Shown here in pieces: positions 7,868 through 15,200 of a DNA stretch of 39,057 bases (positions are counted from its first letter, which is position 1; each line of letters begins with the position of its first letter). The DNA is from Bacteroidaceae bacterium (GTDB lineage Bacteria; Bacteroidota; Bacteroidia; Bacteroidales; Bacteroidaceae), in contig CAAGNV010000084.1 in NCBI GenBank assembly GCA_900771425.1, positions 1-39,057 on the forward strand, given 5' to 3'. The notes below the pieces were generated by a model. That model was given only the letters and a program-made list of their open reading frames with translations. It had not been told where the DNA came from and did not search any database. The position numbers and the translations under genes are program-made.

Positions 7868-7909
7868 AAATCGGTCATTAGCGCATAACTGTCTAATGAC
7901 CGATTTTAT
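7868..7909 (+). terminator. Terminator after the purine permease
   Basis: A perfect 14-bp stem (AAATCGGTCATTAG, 7868-7881, with 7893-7906) with an 11-nt loop runs into a short T tract. It lies 55 bp after the permease stop codon. Confidence 0.85.
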
Positions 7910-7953
7910 GATAATATAGGGTAAACTCGCTTCCGGGATTACCTCCGAACTGA

Positions 7954-8232
7954 GTTGACCTAAATCAACTGATATTAAAAAAATCCTATTTTTTGCGGTT
8001 CGATTTTGCTCCCGAAAGAGTGGGTGTGAACAGTGAAGGCTTGTGAAAATCGGACTTTCGCAAGTGTCTGAGAATCATCGTACATGGCAGTGTCGAAAAA
8101 TGCAGCCATATCTTCGGCCTGTAAGATTTGGTTCTTATGGCAATAAGATTTGGTTCTTCAGACGCGAAGATATGGCTGCGTTTCTAAAAGTGTGATATGT
8201 GCAATGAGCGAATATTACAATTGTCCTATTCG
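7954..8232 (+). repeat. 22-bp-unit palindromic element, copy A (two units)
   Basis: Terminal direct repeats lie at 7972-7992 and 8212-8230 (related to ATATKACAAAAGTCCTATTTT). The internal conserved segment TTTCGCAAGTGTCTGAGAAT is at about 8057-8076. The palindrome has a 15-bp perfect arm, GCAGCCATATCTTCG (8102-8116), inverted at 8165-8179. Between the arms are two 22-bp units built on TAAGATTTGGTTCTT (8121-8142 and 8143-8164). The distance between the outer ends of the terminal repeats is 261 bp. TTGAC and AAATCAAC just upstream are shared with copy C. It fills the convergent gap between the permease and the double esterase; apart from the terminator at 7868-7909 I see nothing else in 7814-8252. 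Confidence 0.9.
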
Positions 8233-8252
8233 TAGGGGCTGGGTGCAGTCGG

Positions 8253-10526
8253 CTACTTGAACAGTTTCTGTGCGATTGCCTCAAGGTAGTCGCGGCAGTT
8301 CATCCATGTGTGTCCGCCCTCGGAATAGTGTGCGGTGTGGGTGATGCCTCGGTCGGTGAGGGCCTTGTCGATGCCCTGAGTTCCGCTGCACAGTCCGTCT
8401 GCCTTTCCGCAGCTTACCCACATATACTTCAGTTCCTTCTTGATGAGTTCTGGTTTTGCGTATGTGCCGCTCTCGAAGTTGCGGTCCCATTCGCCACCGA
8501 AGATGGCAGATGAGAAGGCGCATACGTAGTGGAAGAGTTCTGGATGGCCGAGTCCGGTGGCGAGTGTCTGGCGTCCGCCGAGCGAGAATCCGGCAACGGC
8601 ACGGTGGTCGGCATCGGACTTCACGTTGTAGTTCTTCTCGACGTAAGGCATCACGTTGTTGACGATTTCCTTGACTACGATGTCGGTGTTCATAGGGTCG
8701 TAGCGGTCGGTGAGCTTGCGGAGCTGCATCTCAGGGTATGGGTTGGCGTATGGCATTACGACGATCATCTTCTCGGCCTTGCCCTGGGCGATGAGGTTGT
8801 CGAGTATGACGTTGGCACGTCCGACCTTCCACCATGTCTCGTAGGTGTCTGTCATACCGTGAATGAGGTAGAGCACAGGGTACTTGGTCTTGTCGGCAGG
8901 GTTGTAGCCGGCTGGTGTATAGACGCACATAGGACGGTCGAAACCAAGGTCAGAGTGGTAGTAACGGTATGAAATCTTGCCGTGAGGTACGTCCTGAATG
9001 TCCTGCATGGTCGGTTCGGCTGCACGTACGTCGGCAAGGCTGTTCTTGAAGCCTTCGTTAGGGAAGATGTACATGTTCTGAGGGTCGGTCACCTGTATGC
9101 CATCGACGATGAAGCAGTAAGGGTAGATGTCTGGTGCGTCGGGCTTGACGGTGATGGTCCATGTGCCTTGCTCGTCCTTGGTCATCTGCTTCTTCTCGCC
9201 GAACATCTGGCAGTCGAGCTGTACGCTCTGTGCGTTGTCGGCAAGGAAACGGAAGGTGACGCTGCCGTCGGTGTTGTACTCAGGTGATGTCACACCGCGA
9301 GGGAACGTGCGTGCCATGACCTCAGGGGTAAGGAACTGTCCGTCTTCCTTGGCGATAGCTGGTGCTGTCTTCTTCTCAGGATTGCTGAGTTCCTTGCGGT
9401 CTTTCTTGTCCTGGAAGAGGAGTGGGAGCGACTTGCTGAGGAAGTACTTGGCGTTCATCCATGTGTGGCCGAACTTGTCGGTTGTGAACTCCTTGACGGT
9501 CTTGATGCCCTTGCTGTCGAGGAAGTCCATGTAGTCCTTGGCGTTGCCGTAGAGGAAGTCGTCGGTGCCTACACCGAGCCAGAAGAGGTTGATTTTCTTG
9601 TTGGTCTCCTCTGCATTGTCATAAACTCCAGGGATGTTGGTCTGGGTGAATGAACTGTAAGAGCAGAGCCATGAGAACTTGTCGAGATGGCTGAGTCCGT
9701 TGGCAAGACCTTGGTTCCCGCCACGTGAGAAACCACCGATGGCGCGTGAGTTGCGGTCGTTGATGGTGCGGTAGTGGCTTTCGACGAACGGCATGAGGTC
9801 GTCGTTGAGGTCGCTGCTGAACTTGTCCTGGAACATGTTCATCATGCCTCCAGCAGGAGCCTTCTGAGGAAGTCCCTTGAACAGGTTGGTAGGGTTGCCG
9901 TAAGGGAGAACTACGATCATCTCCTTTGCCTTTCCCTCGGCGATGAGGTTGTCGAGGATGAAGTTGACGCGACCCACCTTATGATATACTTCTTCGGTGT
10001 CGGTCGTTCCGCTTATCAGGTAGAATACGGGATACTTCTTGTTTGGGTTCTGGTCGTAGAACGGCGGAGTATAGACGATGGCGTTGTTCCAGCCGTTGAT
10101 TGCCTTCGAGTAGTAACTGATGTAGTCAACGCTGCCGTGAGGCACGTTCTTCAGTGCATGAATCAGTTCCTTGTCGCCGCGGATGTCGAGAATACTGTTC
10201 TTGAAGCCTTCGTTAGGGAACCAGTCAGGATTCTGTGAATCCATCACGCTTACTCCGTCAACTATGAAGCAGTAAGGGTACATGTCGGGTTCAGCAGGAC
10301 CGAGGGTTACTGACCATACGCCGTTGTCACCCTTCTTCATTTGTTTCTCGCCTGCAAACTGTACGCTGACCTTAACGTCCTTGGCAGTCTGACTCGTGTA
10401 GTTGAATGTCACGGTGTTGTCTGGATTGATTACGGTTGACGGTGCCGATGGTGCTCCCCACTGAGCCATGGCAGGAAGGGCGAGGCACAGTGAGATTGCT
10501 GCTGTTAGATGTTTAATGTTCATCAT
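8253..10526 (-). CDS. Secreted protein with two tandem CBM48-esterase modules (feruloyl-esterase-like)
   Basis: Predicted carbohydrate esterase, 757 residues, with a signal peptide at about 1-21 (cleavage after AMA). It is an internal duplication. Each module has an N-terminal beta-sandwich resembling CBM48 (about 30-115 and 415-500) and an alpha/beta-hydrolase domain of the CE1/Fes esterase type. Module 1 has nucleophile Ser267 in GFSRG, acid candidates Asp322/Asp323 and His354 in GHTWMN. Module 2 has Ser648 in GFSLG, Asp710 and His739 in the same GHTWMN. Module 2 keeps the family HG oxyanion motif (LIHGMTDT, about 554-561), whereas module 1 reads LISGTTDT with Ser172 for His. Enzymes of this type release ferulate or acetate from plant xylans. 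It lies 37 bp downstream of the TonB-domain gene and is likely cotranscribed. Substrate is inferred. Confidence 0.88.
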   Translation of the reverse strand: MMNIKHLTAAISLCLALPAMAQWGAPSAPSTVINPDNTVTFNYTSQTAKDVKVSVQFAGEKQMKKGDNGVWSVTLGPAEPDMYPYCFIVDGVSVMDSQNPDWFPNEGFKNSILDIRGDKELIHALKNVPHGSVDYISYYSKAINGWNNAIVYTPPFYDQNPNKKYPVFYLISGTTDTEEVYHKVGRVNFILDNLIAEGKAKEMIVVLPYGNPTNLFKGLPQKAPAGGMMNMFQDKFSSDLNDDLMPFVESHYRTINDRNSRAIGGFSRGGNQGLANGLSHLDKFSWLCSYSSFTQTNIPGVYDNAEETNKKINLFWLGVGTDDFLYGNAKDYMDFLDSKGIKTVKEFTTDKFGHTWMNAKYFLSKSLPLLFQDKKDRKELSNPEKKTAPAIAKEDGQFLTPEVMARTFPRGVTSPEYNTDGSVTFRFLADNAQSVQLDCQMFGEKKQMTKDEQGTWTITVKPDAPDIYPYCFIVDGIQVTDPQNMYIFPNEGFKNSLADVRAAEPTMQDIQDVPHGKISYRYYHSDLGFDRPMCVYTPAGYNPADKTKYPVLYLIHGMTDTYETWWKVGRANVILDNLIAQGKAEKMIVVMPYANPYPEMQLRKLTDRYDPMNTDIVVKEIVNNVMPYVEKNYNVKSDADHRAVAGFSLGGRQTLATGLGHPELFHYVCAFSSAIFGGEWDRNFESGTYAKPELIKKELKYMWVSCGKADGLCSGTQGIDKALTDRGITHTAHYSEGGHTWMNCRDYLEAIAQKLFK

Positions 10527-10563
10527 GATTGGTTGTTTAGTTTGTTATTTAATATGCTTAACC

Positions 10564-10986
10564 TTACTTTGCCAGACGGAACTGAATAGGTATAGTATAT
10601 TTCATATCTACCTTCTTGCCGTTCCTTGTTCCCGGCGTCCAGTTCTTCATCTTCAGGATTATTCGCTTTGCTTCCTGGTCGCATTCGGGCGATACTGACT
10701 TGAGGATAACGGGATTTTTCGCTTGACCCAGAGTGTCGACTATGAACTCCACTATGCATCTGCCCTGAATATGATGTTGCTGTGCAATGGCCGGGTAGCG
10801 CATGTTTCGCTCAATGAATGAAATGAGACCTTCGACACCTCCGGGAAACTCAGGGATAATATCGGGGTTGATGAATACCTCTGGTGAGTTGCCTTGCTTG
10901 GCAGTCGAATTGCTGACAGCCTGCGCATGGCCCCCTATGCTAAGACTGCATAGTGCGATGATAAAAACGATACTCTTTTTCTCCAT
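10564..10986 (-). CDS. Secreted TonB C-terminal-domain protein
   Basis: 140-residue protein with a signal peptide (about 1-22, ending GGHAQA) and a TonB C-terminal domain over roughly residues 45-138. The domain has the family phrases FPGGVEGL and YPAIAQQHHIQGRCIVEF, followed by VDTLGQ and the terminal IPIQFRLAK. Full-length TonB has a membrane anchor, a Pro-rich spacer and a periplasmic C-terminal domain. Here only the last part is present, so this may be a free periplasmic domain or a lipid-free surface protein rather than an energy transducer. It precedes the double esterase and has its own promoter box at 11027-11034. Domain recognition is firm; function is not known. Confidence 0.82.
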   Translation of the reverse strand: MEKKSIVFIIALCSLSIGGHAQAVSNSTAKQGNSPEVFINPDIIPEFPGGVEGLISFIERNMRYPAIAQQHHIQGRCIVEFIVDTLGQAKNPVILKSVSPECDQEAKRIILKMKNWTPGTRNGKKVDMKYTIPIQFRLAK

Positions 10987-11026
10987 GTAAAAAGATAATT
11001 AAGTTATCTAAGTGCTGATTGCAATG

Positions 11027-11034
11027 CAAAGATA
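11027..11034 (-). promoter_or_regulatory. Probable -7 promoter box for the TonB-domain/esterase genes
   Basis: TATCTTTG on the minus strand matches TAnnTTTG, 40 bp before the ATG at 10986. It faces away from the GH43 promoter, with an AT-rich array between them. Confidence 0.65.
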
Positions 11035-11037
11035 CAA

Positions 11038-11072
11038 AATAATTGATAATTGATAATTGATTATTCATAATT
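11038..11072. repeat. AT-rich heptamer array between divergent promoters
   Basis: Three ATAATTG units in tandem followed by degenerate copies. The last ATTG (11056-11059) falls at the -33 distance (19 bp) from the GH43 -7 box. Confidence 0.75.
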
Positions 11073-11078
11073 ATTTGT

Positions 11079-11086
11079 TATTTTTG
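11079..11086 (+). promoter_or_regulatory. Probable -7 promoter box for the GH43 gene
   Basis: TATTTTTG fits TAnnTTTG, 19 bp after ATTG (-33 candidate). The predicted leader to the ATG at 11139 is about 45-50 nt. Confidence 0.6.
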
Positions 11087-11138
11087 CATCGTCAAAATCA
11101 TAAACTAACACATTATTTATCTAAACTAACGATTTTTT

Positions 11139-12146
11139 ATGAAACCAAAAACTATGCTTTCGCTGCTGATGCTTTGTTCAGTAACTCTATGCAGCGCACA
11201 GAATCCTATCATCAAGGGACACTTCACTCCTGACCCTGCTCCTTATGTTCACGGTAACAAGGTCTATATGTTTGCCGATCATGACGAAGACAAACCAAAC
11301 GACTATTTCCACATGAAGGAATGGCTGCTCTACGAGTCGAAGGATATGGTAAACTGGAAACCGCTGGGCAAGGACGGAGTAATCTTCGACCTCACCATTT
11401 TTAAGTGGGCAAAGCAAGGCGACGATGCTTGGGCTGGTCAACTCATTGAGCGCAACGGCAAGTGGTATGCTTATGTTACTGCTACCGACCAAGCTCGTAA
11501 GATTCAGGGCATAGGCGTGGCTGTAGCTGACAAACCCGAAGGTCCGTATATCGATCCGCTGGGCAAACCGCTTGTCCCGGGTTCGTGGGGATATATCGAC
11601 CCTACCGTGTTCCTCGATGACGATGGCCAGGCTTACCTCTTCTGGGGAAACAATGCCTTGTGGTATGCAAAACTGGGCGAAGACATGATTTCGCTCACCA
11701 GTCCTATTACTGAGGTCAATACAAAGGATGTGGAAGCATTCGGCCCACAGAAACGCAAGTTCGACTGGCAGGTGCGCGACACCATTTGGAAAACTAACTA
11801 TGAGGAGGCTCCATGGGTGTATAAGCGTAAAGGTACATATTATCTGGTTTATGCCGCTGGCGGAGTGCCTGAACATATGGCTTATGCCACTTCGCAGAGC
11901 ATTGACGGACCTTGGAAGTATGGTGGACGCATCATGAATGAGTCGCCAAACAGTTTTACCATACACGGCGGTATCATCAACTTCAAGGGACATGACTTTA
12001 TCTTCTATCACAACGGCAAACTCCCCGGTGGCGGTGGCTTCAACCGTTCGGCTTGTATCGAGGAATTTGAATACAACGAAGATGGCAGCATCCCTCTCAT
12101 CCCATTCACCGAGGGCATAACCAAACCTATCAAGAAAAAGAAATAA
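11139..12146 (+). CDS. Glycoside hydrolase family 43 protein (arabinofuranosidase/xylosidase type)
   Basis: Secreted five-bladed beta-propeller glycosidase, 335 residues, signal peptide about 1-20 (cleavage before QNPII). GH43 residues are visible: catalytic base Asp32 in PDPAPYV, the pKa-modulating Asp154 in YIDPTVFLDDDG, and catalytic acid Glu223 in YEEAPWVYKR. There is no accessory domain, so it is a single-domain GH43. Members remove arabinose or xylose from plant hemicelluloses or act on arabinan; the divergent esterase gene makes arabinoxylan a reasonable but unproven substrate. The C-terminal KKKK is probably an exposed tail. Two hairpins follow before the convergent gene. Confidence 0.9.
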   Translation: MKPKTMLSLLMLCSVTLCSAQNPIIKGHFTPDPAPYVHGNKVYMFADHDEDKPNDYFHMKEWLLYESKDMVNWKPLGKDGVIFDLTIFKWAKQGDDAWAGQLIERNGKWYAYVTATDQARKIQGIGVAVADKPEGPYIDPLGKPLVPGSWGYIDPTVFLDDDGQAYLFWGNNALWYAKLGEDMISLTSPITEVNTKDVEAFGPQKRKFDWQVRDTIWKTNYEEAPWVYKRKGTYYLVYAAGGVPEHMAYATSQSIDGPWKYGGRIMNESPNSFTIHGGIINFKGHDFIFYHNGKLPGGGGFNRSACIEEFEYNEDGSIPLIPFTEGITKPIKKKK

Positions 12147-12152
12147 GAAGTC

Positions 12153-12177
12153 CCTTCCCGACCTCTCCGAGGGAAGG
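12153..12177. other. Hairpin after the GH43 gene
   Basis: A 7-bp stem CCTTCCC/GGGAAGG encloses 11 nt, 7 bp after the GH43 stop codon. There is no T tract, so its role is uncertain. Confidence 0.4.
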
Positions 12178-12216
12178 AGGTAGACGCAAAGTAATCGCTT
12201 AACAGACGTTATAAAG

Positions 12217-12254
12217 AGTGTCGGCATCGTATGTTGGAGTACGGTGCCGACACT
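12217..12254. terminator. Probable bidirectional terminator between the convergent GH43 and macroglobulin genes
   Basis: A perfect 10-bp stem AGTGTCGGCA (12217-12226) with 12245-12254. The flanks are AT-rich on both sides but have no long T tract. It lies between the two stop codons. Confidence 0.6.
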
Positions 12255-12281
12255 TAATTATGAACTTATGAACTTTTTAGT

Positions 12282-15200
12282 TTACTTCACTTCCACCTTG
12301 CTGCCAGCGGAGTGTGCGCTGAACTCAGGTGCGTAGGCACACTGGGCGGTGGCGATGCCTGACTGGTAGATGCCTGTCCGGGTTACGGTGAAGGTTATGT
12401 CGAAGGTGGTTGTGCCCTTAGTGAAACGGTCGAAGAAGATATCGGTCGATGCGTCATGTCGTGCCATATATCCGCCGCGGCTACCCATCCACATGAATCC
12501 GCTGTGCTGGTCGGTCGGCTCGAAGCATGCGGGGTGTTGACAGCGAACCTGAACGAAGTCCATGTCGCGGTCGGCGCTGATGCTTACGCGCATGGTCACC
12601 TTGTCGCTTACATGGAATTCCTGCTTGTCGCGTGTGTTGCCGTTTCCATCTACCTCTATGATGCGTCGGCTTACCTTCAGTTCGCCCGATGACGATGCCT
12701 GTACGCGGTCGAGTCCGTCGAGGCACTGAGCATAGACTGCTCCCCACGAGATGAGACCCTGCGGCTGTGCCTTGACCTCCATGGTGGTGAGTCCGTCGGC
12801 ATAGACTTCAGGACTGATTACCTGCTTCACGTAACCGAGTTGTTCGGCAAGGAACTTGGTGGTATCGACTGGGTATTCCTCGGTCTGACAACCTGCAAAG
12901 GTGACTTTCGGACTGACTGCCAATGACGGATGGCTGATGGCAGCAGTGTTGCTGTTCAGGAAGTCGATGACTTCGACGGTGTTGATAGGGTTGTCCCATG
13001 TCTGTGTCTGCTTCTGACGGAGAAGCCAGAGCTGCATGTCGGGCAGAAGTTCTGGATGCTTGTCGCGGATTGCCTTCATCGCAGCAATCTGGGTCGGTAT
13101 CTTGTAGTCGAGCCATGAGTAGTAGGCGTTGTCGGTGGCGAAGTAACGACCCATGCCTGGCTTGGTGGTGCTGTACTCGATGACCGACTGCATGAACTTG
13201 TCGGCTGACTTGGTGTGACCGAAATAGCGCAATATGTTAGAAGCATTGGCACGGCCGTAGATGGTGAGATCCTTCACGTTCTTTTCCACTTCGCTGAGGT
13301 AGGTCTCGATCATCTTGCTCACGTCCTTGCCTGGCTTACGGTCGGGCATCATAGTGTAGAGTTCCATGTACTGAAGTGTGCTGTTGCTTGGATTCATGCT
13401 CAGACGGTGCTTCTTGCGATAGTTGTATGTCTCGAGTTCTTCGGCATCGAGGTAGTTGAGAGCCCTGTTGAGTTGAGCCTTCATAGGGTTGTCGGCACCG
13501 AGACGGGCGAGGTTGTCAGCAACCGTGAGGGTGACATAGTAACTGCCGCTCATGTCGTCGAACCATCCCCACGAGCCGTTGCCCTTCTGCATGCTGATGA
13601 GCTTGCTCTTGGCCTTCTCGAGCCGTCCTGCCATAAGGTGCTCGTTGAAGAGGTCGATGATGGCAGCACGCTGGTCGGCTTCGCCCATGGCTTCGAGTAC
13701 CCAAGGCGACTCCTTCAGCAGGATGTCCTTCAGTTCCCGGTCGTCGCTGATTTCGGATGTCTTGGCGTTGTCGCGCTCAATACCCTTTGCTACGGCTTCC
13801 TTCAATCCCGGCACGGTATTGGCAATGCGAGTGGCTACGGTGTTGGCATAGAGCGATGCAGCATACGAAATGGCATTGTCGTCCTTTGGCAGGCTGATGC
13901 CTTCGAGTGCCTCGATGACTGTCCATTCAGGTCGTGCCGTGTATTCAAAGCTAAGACGCTTCTGTGTTGCCGTACTGCTGTTGTGGTTGAAGAGCGACGT
14001 GAGGTCAACGGTGATTGTGTTGTCCTTCGCATCAGCACCCTCGGCAGGCAGAATGTAGAACGGCTGTGTCTCGGTCAGGTGGCGCTTCGATGTGAGGACG
14101 GGCAGGTAGTTGCGCTCGCCGTCGCTGTAGTCGCTGCCGACTCCCGTTATCTCGCACACGAGCATAGGGTACTGGTCGGGTGCATCGAACTCAAATCCGA
14201 CGGATGCGGTCTTGCCTGTCTCAAGAGTGAATGGCTTGGTGTCGGAGAATACGAGTTCGTCGGTCTCGGGATTGATGATACGGATGACAGCCATGCCGTC
14301 CTGTGCCTTGTCGCTCTGGTTGATGATGCGTGTGACGATGCTCACGTGGTCGCCTTCACGGACGAAGCGAGGCATGTTAGGCTGTACCATGAACTGCTTC
14401 TGTGCCACAATCTTTTCGGTGATGCTGCCGTAGTCCATGTCGTCGGTGTGAGCCAATCCCATGAACTTCCATTCCGTAAGGCTCTCAGGCAGAGTGAATG
14501 CTATATGAGCATTGCCCTCGCTGTCGGTGGTCAGGTGAGGCATGAAGAATGCCGTCTCGGCGAAGTTCGAACGGATGACCGGTTTCGGCTGCTCCGTTGC
14601 TTCGTTCGGTACCAGGACTATTTCGTGCAGTTCGGTAGATCCTGATGCAGGTCCTGCCACTGCTGCTTCCTCGGTCATTAACATATCTTCTTCTATGTCT
14701 TCCGACATTAGTATTCCGTAGTTGGCAGGTGCTGCTGCCCCGATCGTCATCGACTTGCTCATCATAGCCATACGGCGGAAGCGTTCGTGGAAGTACTCGG
14801 TCAGGGTGTTGAATTGGCGTCTATGTGTAGTCAGCAGGTGCAGTTTGCCGTAACCGTTCAGGCTTATGCCCTGATAGTATGAGTGATTGATCGAGCGGGT
14901 GCGGATTCTGCGGTCGAAGTAGATTCTGAAGAATATGTCGTGAGGGTTGATGGCGTCGAGCGAACTGTCGTACATCGTGGCCAGCAGTTCTGCTCCGCTG
15001 ACGGCCTTTCCGTTCTTGTCCTTTACGGTCAGTATCCACTCCTCCTGCTGTCCTGGCTGCAGACGGTTGCGGAATGTGTGCCATGCGAGTTCCAGCTGTT
15101 TGTCGGGCTCTTGCAGGCGTATGTCCGTGTTCAAGTTGTAAAGCGTGCCGTCCTTCACGTAGGACATTTGAACTTTCACTCCGTCGCCGTATTCCTTATT

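Noticed and set aside
7954..8232. Insertion sequence or classical MITE
   Set aside because: No transposase frame is present, the terminal repeats are direct rather than inverted, and no target-site duplication was clear.
11187..12227. A 346-codon open frame on minus
   Set aside because: It is antisense to the GH43 gene, which has intact catalytic motifs and a signal peptide; the frame has no recognisable domain.
13215..14645. A 476-codon open frame on plus
   Set aside because: It is antisense to the macroglobulin gene; composition (many Val, Cys, His) is that of a shadow frame.
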